A stretch of 64,000 nucleotides of DNA from Yamagishiella unicocca. Its lineage: Eukaryota; Chlorophyta; Chlorophyceae; Chlamydomonadales; Volvocaceae. The translations under genes and the position numbers were made by a program. How positions within the stretch are numbered: position 1 is the first letter of the stretch; each line of letters opens with the position of its first letter. This document shows positions 34,044-45,310 of this stretch, one piece after another. The stretch covers positions 372,001 through 436,000 of the forward strand of contig BDSL01000085.1 in assembly GCA_003116995.1 (NCBI GenBank). Direction: 5' to 3'. Under the pieces are notes generated by a model that ran no database searches, was not told where the DNA came from, and saw only the letters and a list, made by a program, of their open reading frames with translations.

Positions 34044-36873
34044 TTAAAGCTCATACGTTCCAGGGCACACTCGTCAACGTCCCAGGACACACTCACAAAC
34101 ACAGCGCCGAACACCTTTGCGTATTGCGGCTGTTAATACTCGGTAATGTTGGGCGTACGACTTCCGGAGCCGCTTGGACCAGTGCCACCATGACCAACGC
34201 CACTGTGACCAGTGCCGCCACCAGATGTGCCACTGCTGGATGGCGCCGCGCCTCCCTGACTGTGACCGGCTGTGCCACCGCCGCCATGGCCACTTGAACC
34301 ACCGCTGCCACCAGCCAACCGTGTGTTAGTGCCGGGCATGAGTTGCACAGCTTCCATGAACTCATTGGCCACCAGCGCTTCGATCTCGTTTGCGTACTCG
34401 CCTACAACCGTGTAGCGAGAACCATCGAACAATACCAATTGCCAAGTGTTCTGCTCTTTGTCGAAGTGGACTCCTTTGTAAAGTACGTGCCCATTTCCAC
34501 CCTCGCCTAACGCTGATGGCGACTGAAGGCCGAGGCTTGCCAGCTGCTCTGTGGACATCTCACCAACTGCACCGCCGCTGCCGCCAAAGTCACCGTCGGC
34601 ATTTCCTGTGCCTGCCCCCTCACGGCAGCCTCCGGGGCCACCGCTCGCAGCACCGCTGCCGCTGGTGATTGACACCCGCCGTGCACTGGGCAGGCCGGCA
34701 AAGAACCCCTTGCTGAGCAGAGTATCTGCTAGCGCCGGGTCGTCCAAGTCACCATCCGACAACCCCAAACTGCTGGGGTCGTGCAGGTCTAGCAACTGCC
34801 GCAGTGTGTTACCACCAGATTTAGTAGAGTCGGGCCACCCACTTGTCAGCGCGTCGAAGAGGGAAGGAGTTTGGCCACCGCGCGTGCTTTGAGCGAGCTG
34901 TTCGAACATCGCAGCAAGCTGCGCGTTCGGTGAGCCTGCGCGCCCACTCTGCTGCATTTGCGCTGAGATTGTAGAAGGTGGGCCCATGGCCTTACGCATG
35001 GCCGCGGCAGACGCGGCATCGCCGTCTCCGTGTCCTTTGATACAAAGCAAGGGTGCACGCGGGCAGGCCAGTTTGGTTCATGGTGGCTCATCAGTTCAGC
35101 ACATAACGTTGCAGACGCATCTGGATGCAGATGCTGTTGTACATGTGCAGCACGACGGGGTGCGAAAACACCTGTCTCTATGAATACAGTCTTGCCCCCC
35201 GTATGGGTAAGATCTGTTACGGAACTACCTGTCTAATGCCCTCCGAAGAAGTACACCATTTCAGCGGGTTCCCTAGTCCTATAGCTCCGGAATGACGAGT
35301 CCGTGTCCTCTGACTGACCTGCCGCCGAGCCCAGCCCACCACCAGCACCTCCTCCAGCACCTGCGGCACCCGCGAAGCCTCCAGTCCCGGCTCCACCAGA
35401 CTGCTGACCAGAACCCTGACCCTGCTGCTGCTGAGCTCCTCCTGCCGCTGGTGCACCGGCAGTTGGGCCGCCAGTTTCCGACCCTAAGTGAGTTCCACCA
35501 TGCTGGCCGCCACCACCATGAAACCCCGACATTGTGCCATTTGTGAGGAGCGGAGATATCAACAGGTCCAGGTCTTGCAAGCCGTTCCCTACGTCAGAGT
35601 AAATGATGGACCGCATGTCGTTACGCCATGTCGGGTCGGCTCAGTCCGAGCCTCGCGCCAGCCCAAACCATCCAGGTTTCAACTAAACAGGCATAAACCA
35701 CACTCACCAAACGGCGATAGCAGCGAGCCTGAGATATCGTTGGAAGACTGGTTATTAGGTGCGCCCTGGCTGAGCAGCGCGCCCACGTCAAAGCCCATCT
35801 GCTCAAACGATGGTGTATGGAAATCCATAGGCGTTTCGCAAGCATTCCCAGAGGGACCCACGTCCCCAGGAATAGCAACCAGGAGTTTGGAGGGCACGCC
35901 GCGACCTGCACGTCCAATCGCTCTACTTTATTGGAATAACAGCGGCAGCTGACCAGTACGTGCTAACTAAAAGAATAAGTTGATGCTATTCCTGCCTGTT
36001 CCAGTCGCGCCAGCCTCCGAGCCGTTTGAAGACTGCCGCTGCATCCTGCAGGACGAGGGCGCCCTCAGCAATTAAACTCGCAACGGTACGAATCAACGTG
36101 ATCGTTTGAGTGAACAGTGACATTTATATGCTTGGCTTCCTCGTCCGTAACCAAGCGCCAAAGTCTGGCCCGGCATTACGTCGCCCGTTTGACTGCCCGC
36201 GCAGTAAAAGCGAAGCAGGTTGTCTCACCTTGAATGTTTGGGGAGTTTGCATTAGGTGCCTAGGCTCCCGAGGCAGCGCACCCCATGTTGTGAGGCGACG
36301 TTACAGGCGCCGCTCAGGCCGAGGCTGGTGAGGCCCCAACGCGGCGGCCAGTCCCAGCTCCTTCTTACGTTATGACTACAGAGGAAATCTACAACTTCAG
36401 CATTTTAGGCTGGGACGTGGGGAGGAAACTAGGTAGTCAGGGCTGAGCAAAATGTATGTTTTGTGTTTACCAAAATACCGGCTCAGTTATCTTATGAAAC
36501 ATATCTTGAAAGTAATACTGCTGTTCCTTTCACAAAACCGTTTCAAGGATGGCCCATGCCTTGCATGATCGTGGCCATCGTTATGCACGGATTTCGGCAA
36601 TGAACACCAATAGTTTTACTCAAAAGTTACAGTACATGATTGCAGCTTTCAATGGAGCGACTCTGCTAGCATAATAATTTCAGACGAGGCCCCTAGTCCT
36701 GCGTGTGCGCCGTTGCGTAGTGCAGCGCCCGTTGGTATGCGTCCTGATATGAATCTGCTACCGGTCCAGGCATCTCGACGACCTGCGGGGAAACAGGTGG
36801 TCCCAGGGGTCATTGAGCAATGCTGAGCATCACTCGAAGTGACAATAACGCAGTTGTGCCAATGGTTCCCTTG
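34044..36873. repeat. Array unit 2 (2830 bp)
   Basis: Same content as unit 1 but with the 9-bp segment present near 35890. It has the Glu variants at 34503 and 34619 in the AP2 frame. By eye I see no difference from units 3 and 4. Confidence 0.97.
34133..35828 (-). pseudogene. Truncated AP2 gene copy, unit 2
   Basis: Start at 35828 and junction stop at 34133, with the same open frames as unit 1. It differs in the 305-codon frame by Glu for Val (GEGGNG) and Glu for Asp (CREGAG). No frameshift or internal stop is seen. Confidence 0.8.
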
Positions 36874-39703
36874 TTAAAGCTCATACGTTCCAGGGCACAC
36901 TCGTCAACGTCCCAGGACACACTCACAAACACAGCGCCGAACACCTTTGCGTATTGCGGCTGTTAATACTCGGTAATGTTGGGCGTACGACTTCCGGAGC
37001 CGCTTGGACCAGTGCCACCATGACCAACGCCACTGTGACCAGTGCCGCCACCAGATGTGCCACTGCTGGATGGCGCCGCGCCTCCCTGACTGTGACCGGC
37101 TGTGCCACCGCCGCCATGGCCACTTGAACCACCGCTGCCACCAGCCAACCGTGTGTTAGTGCCGGGCATGAGTTGCACAGCTTCCATGAACTCATTGGCC
37201 ACCAGCGCTTCGATCTCGTTTGCGTACTCGCCTACAACCGTGTAGCGAGAACCATCGAACAATACCAATTGCCAAGTGTTCTGCTCTTTGTCGAAGTGGA
37301 CTCCTTTGTAAAGTACGTGCCCATTTCCACCCTCGCCTAACGCTGATGGCGACTGAAGGCCGAGGCTTGCCAGCTGCTCTGTGGACATCTCACCAACTGC
37401 ACCGCCGCTGCCGCCAAAGTCACCGTCGGCATTTCCTGTGCCTGCCCCCTCACGGCAGCCTCCGGGGCCACCGCTCGCAGCACCGCTGCCGCTGGTGATT
37501 GACACCCGCCGTGCACTGGGCAGGCCGGCAAAGAACCCCTTGCTGAGCAGAGTATCTGCTAGCGCCGGGTCGTCCAAGTCACCATCCGACAACCCCAAAC
37601 TGCTGGGGTCGTGCAGGTCTAGCAACTGCCGCAGTGTGTTACCACCAGATTTAGTAGAGTCGGGCCACCCACTTGTCAGCGCGTCGAAGAGGGAAGGAGT
37701 TTGGCCACCGCGCGTGCTTTGAGCGAGCTGTTCGAACATCGCAGCAAGCTGCGCGTTCGGTGAGCCTGCGCGCCCACTCTGCTGCATTTGCGCTGAGATT
37801 GTAGAAGGTGGGCCCATGGCCTTACGCATGGCCGCGGCAGACGCGGCATCGCCGTCTCCGTGTCCTTTGATACAAAGCAAGGGTGCACGCGGGCAGGCCA
37901 GTTTGGTTCATGGTGGCTCATCAGTTCAGCACATAACGTTGCAGACGCATCTGGATGCAGATGCTGTTGTACATGTGCAGCACGACGGGGTGCGAAAACA
38001 CCTGTCTCTATGAATACAGTCTTGCCCCCCGTATGGGTAAGATCTGTTACGGAACTACCTGTCTAATGCCCTCCGAAGAAGTACACCATTTCAGCGGGTT
38101 CCCTAGTCCTATAGCTCCGGAATGACGAGTCCGTGTCCTCTGACTGACCTGCCGCCGAGCCCAGCCCACCACCAGCACCTCCTCCAGCACCTGCGGCACC
38201 CGCGAAGCCTCCAGTCCCGGCTCCACCAGACTGCTGACCAGAACCCTGACCCTGCTGCTGCTGAGCTCCTCCTGCCGCTGGTGCACCGGCAGTTGGGCCG
38301 CCAGTTTCCGACCCTAAGTGAGTTCCACCATGCTGGCCGCCACCACCATGAAACCCCGACATTGTGCCATTTGTGAGGAGCGGAGATATCAACAGGTCCA
38401 GGTCTTGCAAGCCGTTCCCTACGTCAGAGTAAATGATGGACCGCATGTCGTTACGCCATGTCGGGTCGGCTCAGTCCGAGCCTCGCGCCAGCCCAAACCA
38501 TCCAGGTTTCAACTAAACAGGCATAAACCACACTCACCAAACGGCGATAGCAGCGAGCCTGAGATATCGTTGGAAGACTGGTTATTAGGTGCGCCCTGGC
38601 TGAGCAGCGCGCCCACGTCAAAGCCCATCTGCTCAAACGATGGTGTATGGAAATCCATAGGCGTTTCGCAAGCATTCCCAGAGGGACCCACGTCCCCAGG
38701 AATAGCAACCAGGAGTTTGGAGGGCACGCCGCGACCTGCACGTCCAATCGCTCTACTTTATTGGAATAACAGCGGCAGCTGACCAGTACGTGCTAACTAA
38801 AAGAATAAGTTGATGCTATTCCTGCCTGTTCCAGTCGCGCCAGCCTCCGAGCCGTTTGAAGACTGCCGCTGCATCCTGCAGGACGAGGGCGCCCTCAGCA
38901 ATTAAACTCGCAACGGTACGAATCAACGTGATCGTTTGAGTGAACAGTGACATTTATATGCTTGGCTTCCTCGTCCGTAACCAAGCGCCAAAGTCTGGCC
39001 CGGCATTACGTCGCCCGTTTGACTGCCCGCGCAGTAAAAGCGAAGCAGGTTGTCTCACCTTGAATGTTTGGGGAGTTTGCATTAGGTGCCTAGGCTCCCG
39101 AGGCAGCGCACCCCATGTTGTGAGGCGACGTTACAGGCGCCGCTCAGGCCGAGGCTGGTGAGGCCCCAACGCGGCGGCCAGTCCCAGCTCCTTCTTACGT
39201 TATGACTACAGAGGAAATCTACAACTTCAGCATTTTAGGCTGGGACGTGGGGAGGAAACTAGGTAGTCAGGGCTGAGCAAAATGTATGTTTTGTGTTTAC
39301 CAAAATACCGGCTCAGTTATCTTATGAAACATATCTTGAAAGTAATACTGCTGTTCCTTTCACAAAACCGTTTCAAGGATGGCCCATGCCTTGCATGATC
39401 GTGGCCATCGTTATGCACGGATTTCGGCAATGAACACCAATAGTTTTACTCAAAAGTTACAGTACATGATTGCAGCTTTCAATGGAGCGACTCTGCTAGC
39501 ATAATAATTTCAGACGAGGCCCCTAGTCCTGCGTGTGCGCCGTTGCGTAGTGCAGCGCCCGTTGGTATGCGTCCTGATATGAATCTGCTACCGGTCCAGG
39601 CATCTCGACGACCTGCGGGGAAACAGGTGGTCCCAGGGGTCATTGAGCAATGCTGAGCATCACTCGAAGTGACAATAACGCAGTTGTGCCAATGGTTCCC
39701 TTG
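36874..39703. repeat. Array unit 3 (2830 bp)
   Basis: Head-to-tail copy with the same diagnostic variants as units 2 and 4 (Glu at both AP2 sites, 9-bp segment present, CATTAGG upstream). Confidence 0.97.
36963..38658 (-). pseudogene. Truncated AP2 gene copy, unit 3
   Basis: Start at 38658 and junction stop at 36963. The predicted fragment is identical to that of unit 2. It lacks all canonical AP2 domains. Confidence 0.8.
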
Positions 39704-42533
39704 TTAAAGCTCATACGTTCCAGGGCACACTCGTCAACGTCCCAGGACACACTCACAAACACAGCGCCGAACACCTTTGCGTATTGCGGCTGTTAATACT
39801 CGGTAATGTTGGGCGTACGACTTCCGGAGCCGCTTGGACCAGTGCCACCATGACCAACGCCACTGTGACCAGTGCCGCCACCAGATGTGCCACTGCTGGA
39901 TGGCGCCGCGCCTCCCTGACTGTGACCGGCTGTGCCACCGCCGCCATGGCCACTTGAACCACCGCTGCCACCAGCCAACCGTGTGTTAGTGCCGGGCATG
40001 AGTTGCACAGCTTCCATGAACTCATTGGCCACCAGCGCTTCGATCTCGTTTGCGTACTCGCCTACAACCGTGTAGCGAGAACCATCGAACAATACCAATT
40101 GCCAAGTGTTCTGCTCTTTGTCGAAGTGGACTCCTTTGTAAAGTACGTGCCCATTTCCACCCTCGCCTAACGCTGATGGCGACTGAAGGCCGAGGCTTGC
40201 CAGCTGCTCTGTGGACATCTCACCAACTGCACCGCCGCTGCCGCCAAAGTCACCGTCGGCATTTCCTGTGCCTGCCCCCTCACGGCAGCCTCCGGGGCCA
40301 CCGCTCGCAGCACCGCTGCCGCTGGTGATTGACACCCGCCGTGCACTGGGCAGGCCGGCAAAGAACCCCTTGCTGAGCAGAGTATCTGCTAGCGCCGGGT
40401 CGTCCAAGTCACCATCCGACAACCCCAAACTGCTGGGGTCGTGCAGGTCTAGCAACTGCCGCAGTGTGTTACCACCAGATTTAGTAGAGTCGGGCCACCC
40501 ACTTGTCAGCGCGTCGAAGAGGGAAGGAGTTTGGCCACCGCGCGTGCTTTGAGCGAGCTGTTCGAACATCGCAGCAAGCTGCGCGTTCGGTGAGCCTGCG
40601 CGCCCACTCTGCTGCATTTGCGCTGAGATTGTAGAAGGTGGGCCCATGGCCTTACGCATGGCCGCGGCAGACGCGGCATCGCCGTCTCCGTGTCCTTTGA
40701 TACAAAGCAAGGGTGCACGCGGGCAGGCCAGTTTGGTTCATGGTGGCTCATCAGTTCAGCACATAACGTTGCAGACGCATCTGGATGCAGATGCTGTTGT
40801 ACATGTGCAGCACGACGGGGTGCGAAAACACCTGTCTCTATGAATACAGTCTTGCCCCCCGTATGGGTAAGATCTGTTACGGAACTACCTGTCTAATGCC
40901 CTCCGAAGAAGTACACCATTTCAGCGGGTTCCCTAGTCCTATAGCTCCGGAATGACGAGTCCGTGTCCTCTGACTGACCTGCCGCCGAGCCCAGCCCACC
41001 ACCAGCACCTCCTCCAGCACCTGCGGCACCCGCGAAGCCTCCAGTCCCGGCTCCACCAGACTGCTGACCAGAACCCTGACCCTGCTGCTGCTGAGCTCCT
41101 CCTGCCGCTGGTGCACCGGCAGTTGGGCCGCCAGTTTCCGACCCTAAGTGAGTTCCACCATGCTGGCCGCCACCACCATGAAACCCCGACATTGTGCCAT
41201 TTGTGAGGAGCGGAGATATCAACAGGTCCAGGTCTTGCAAGCCGTTCCCTACGTCAGAGTAAATGATGGACCGCATGTCGTTACGCCATGTCGGGTCGGC
41301 TCAGTCCGAGCCTCGCGCCAGCCCAAACCATCCAGGTTTCAACTAAACAGGCATAAACCACACTCACCAAACGGCGATAGCAGCGAGCCTGAGATATCGT
41401 TGGAAGACTGGTTATTAGGTGCGCCCTGGCTGAGCAGCGCGCCCACGTCAAAGCCCATCTGCTCAAACGATGGTGTATGGAAATCCATAGGCGTTTCGCA
41501 AGCATTCCCAGAGGGACCCACGTCCCCAGGAATAGCAACCAGGAGTTTGGAGGGCACGCCGCGACCTGCACGTCCAATCGCTCTACTTTATTGGAATAAC
41601 AGCGGCAGCTGACCAGTACGTGCTAACTAAAAGAATAAGTTGATGCTATTCCTGCCTGTTCCAGTCGCGCCAGCCTCCGAGCCGTTTGAAGACTGCCGCT
41701 GCATCCTGCAGGACGAGGGCGCCCTCAGCAATTAAACTCGCAACGGTACGAATCAACGTGATCGTTTGAGTGAACAGTGACATTTATATGCTTGGCTTCC
41801 TCGTCCGTAACCAAGCGCCAAAGTCTGGCCCGGCATTACGTCGCCCGTTTGACTGCCCGCGCAGTAAAAGCGAAGCAGGTTGTCTCACCTTGAATGTTTG
41901 GGGAGTTTGCATTAGGTGCCTAGGCTCCCGAGGCAGCGCACCCCATGTTGTGAGGCGACGTTACAGGCGCCGCTCAGGCCGAGGCTGGTGAGGCCCCAAC
42001 GCGGCGGCCAGTCCCAGCTCCTTCTTACGTTATGACTACAGAGGAAATCTACAACTTCAGCATTTTAGGCTGGGACGTGGGGAGGAAACTAGGTAGTCAG
42101 GGCTGAGCAAAATGTATGTTTTGTGTTTACCAAAATACCGGCTCAGTTATCTTATGAAACATATCTTGAAAGTAATACTGCTGTTCCTTTCACAAAACCG
42201 TTTCAAGGATGGCCCATGCCTTGCATGATCGTGGCCATCGTTATGCACGGATTTCGGCAATGAACACCAATAGTTTTACTCAAAAGTTACAGTACATGAT
42301 TGCAGCTTTCAATGGAGCGACTCTGCTAGCATAATAATTTCAGACGAGGCCCCTAGTCCTGCGTGTGCGCCGTTGCGTAGTGCAGCGCCCGTTGGTATGC
42401 GTCCTGATATGAATCTGCTACCGGTCCAGGCATCTCGACGACCTGCGGGGAAACAGGTGGTCCCAGGGGTCATTGAGCAATGCTGAGCATCACTCGAAGT
42501 GACAATAACGCAGTTGTGCCAATGGTTCCCTTG
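39704..42533. repeat. Array unit 4 (2830 bp)
   Basis: Head-to-tail copy indistinguishable by eye from units 2 and 3. Confidence 0.97.
39793..41488 (-). pseudogene. Truncated AP2 gene copy, unit 4
   Basis: Start at 41488 and junction stop at 39793. The predicted fragment is identical to those of units 2 and 3. Confidence 0.8.
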
Positions 42534-42622
42534 TTAAAGCTCATACGTTCCAGGGCACACTCGTCAACGTCCCAGGACACACTCACAAACACAGCGCCGA
42601 ACACCTTTGCGTATTGCGGCTG

Positions 42623-44318
42623 TTAATACTCGGTAATGTTGGGCGTACGACTTCCGGAGCCGCTTGGACCAGTGCCACCATGACCAACGCCACTGTGACC
42701 AGTGCCGCCACCAGATGTGCCACTGCTGGATGGCGCCGCGCCTCCCTGACTGTGACCGGCTGTGCCACCGCCGCCATGGCCACTTGAACCACCGCTGCCA
42801 CCAGCCAACCGTGTGTTAGTGCCGGGCATGAGTTGCACAGCTTCCATGAACTCATTGGCCACCAGCGCTTCGATCTCGTTTGCGTACTCGCCTACAACCG
42901 TGTAGCGAGAACCATCGAACAATACCAATTGCCAAGTGTTCTGCTCTTTGTCGAAGTGGACTCCTTTGTAAAGTACGTGCCCATTTCCACCCACGCCTAA
43001 CGCTGATGGCGACTGAAGGCCGAGGCTTGCCAGCTGCTCTGTGGACATCTCACCAACTGCACCGCCGCTGCCGCCAAAGTCACCGTCGGCATTTCCTGTG
43101 CCTGCCCCCTCACGGCAGCCTCCGGGGCCACCGCTCGCAGCACCGCTGCCGCTGGTGATTGACACCCGCCGTGCACTGGGCAGGCCGGCAAAGAACCCCT
43201 TGCTGAGCAGAGTATCTGCTAGCGCCGGGTCGTCCAAGTCACCATCCGACAACCCCAAACTGCTGGGGTCGTGCAGGTCTAGCAACTGCCGCAGTGTGTT
43301 ACCACCAGATTTAGTAGAGTCGGGCCACCCACTTGTCAGCGCGTCGAAGAGGGAAGGAGTTTGGCCACCGCGCGTGCTTTGAGCGAGCTGTTCGAACATC
43401 GCAGCAAGCTGCGCGTTCGGTGAGCCTGCGCGCCCACTCTGCTGCATTTGCGCTGAGATTGTAGAAGGTGGGCCCATGGCCTTACGCATGGCCGCGGCAG
43501 ACGCGGCATCGCCGTCTCCGTGTCCTTTGATACAAAGCAAGGGTGCACGCGGGCAGGCCAGTTTGGTTCATGGTGGCTCATCAGTTCAGCACATAACGTT
43601 GCAGACGCATCTGGATGCAGATGCTGTTGTACATGTGCAGCACGACGGGGTGCGAAAACACCTGTCTCTATGAATACAGTCTTGCCCCCCGTATGGGTAA
43701 GATCTGTTACGGAACTACCTGTCTAATGCCCTCCGAAGAAGTACACCATTTCAGCGGGTTCCCTAGTCCTATAGCTCCGGAATGACGAGTCCGTGTCCTC
43801 TGACTGACCTGCCGCCGAGCCCAGCCCACCACCAGCACCTCCTCCAGCACCTGCGGCACCCGCGAAGCCTCCAGTCCCGGCTCCACCAGACTGCTGACCA
43901 GAACCCTGACCCTGCTGCTGCTGAGCTCCTCCTGCCGCTGGTGCACCGGCAGTTGGGCCGCCAGTTTCCGACCCTAAGTGAGTTCCACCATGCTGGCCGC
44001 CACCACCATGAAACCCCGACATTGTGCCATTTGTGAGGAGCGGAGATATCAACAGGTCCAGGTCTTGCAAGCCGTTCCCTACGTCAGAGTAAATGATGGA
44101 CCGCATGTCGTTACGCCATGTCGGGTCGGCTCAGTCCGAGCCTCGCGCCAGCCCAAACCATCCAGGTTTCAACTAAACAGGCATAAACCACACTCACCAA
44201 ACGGCGATAGCAGCGAGCCTGAGATATCGTTGGAAGACTGGTTATTAGGTGCGCCCTGGCTGAGCAGCGCGCCCACGTCAAAGCCCATCTGCTCAAACGA
44301 TGGTGTATGGAAATCCAT
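42623..44318 (-). pseudogene. Truncated AP2 gene copy, unit 5
   Basis: Start at 44318 and junction stop at 42623. The frame is open, with the mosaic pair GVGGNG and CREGAG. This copy is nearest the CTF-x-P gene, and its promoter region overlaps that gene's 3'UTR. Confidence 0.8.
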
Positions 44319-45107
44319 AGGCGTTTCGCAAGCATTCCCAGAGGGACCCACGTCCCCAGGAATAGCAACCAGGAATTTGGAGAGACCTGCACGTCCAATC
44401 GCTCTACTTTATTGGAATAACAGCGGCAGCTGACCAGTACGTGCTAACTAAAAGGACAAGTTGATGCTATTCCTGCCTGTTCCAGTCGCGCCAGCCTCCG
44501 AGCCGTTTGAAGACTGCCGCTGCATCCTGCAGGACGAGGGCGCCCTCAGCAATTAAACTCGCAACGGTACGAATCAACGTGATCGTTTGAGTGAACAGTG
44601 ACATTTATATGCTTGGCTTCCTCGTCCGTAACCAAGCGCCAAAGTCTGGCCCGGCATTACGTCGCCCGTTTGACTGCCCGCGCAGTAAAAGCGAAGCAGG
44701 TTGTCTCACCTTGAATGTTTGGGGAGTTTGCAATAGGTGCCTAGGCTCCCGAGGCAGCGCACCCCATGTTGTGAGGCGACGTTACAGGCGCCGCTCAGGC
44801 CGAGGCTGGTGAGGCCCCAACGCGGCGGCCAGTCCCAGCTCCTTCTTACGTTATGACTACAGAGGAAATCTACAACTTCAGCATTTTAGGCTGGGACGTG
44901 GGGAGGAAACTAGGTAGTCAGGGCTGAGCAAAATGTATGTTTTGTGTTTACCAAAATACCGGCTCAGTTATCTTATGAAACATATCTTGAAAGTAATACT
45001 GCTGTTCCTTTCACAAAACCGTTTCAAGGATGGCCCATGCCTTGCATGATCGTGGCCATCGTTATGCACGGATTTCGGCAATGAACACCAATAGTTTTAC
45101 TCAAAAG

Positions 45108-45112
45108 TTACA
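45108..45112 (-). terminator. Putative TGTAA polyadenylation signal of the CTF-x-P gene
   Basis: A minus-strand TGTAA lies about 200 bases past the stop at 45311. Because it lies inside the duplicated segment, each array unit carries an equivalent copy. Confidence 0.4.
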
Positions 45113-45310
45113 GTACATGATTGCAGCTTTCAATGGAGCGACTCTGCTAGCATAATAATTTCAGACGAGGCCCCTAGTCCTGCGTGTGCGCCGTTGCGTA
45201 GTGCAGCGCCCGTTGGTATGCGTCCTGATATGAATCTGCTACGGGTCCAGGCATCTCGACGACCTGCGGGGAAACAGGTGGTCCCAGGGGTCATTGAGCA
45301 ATGCTGAGCA

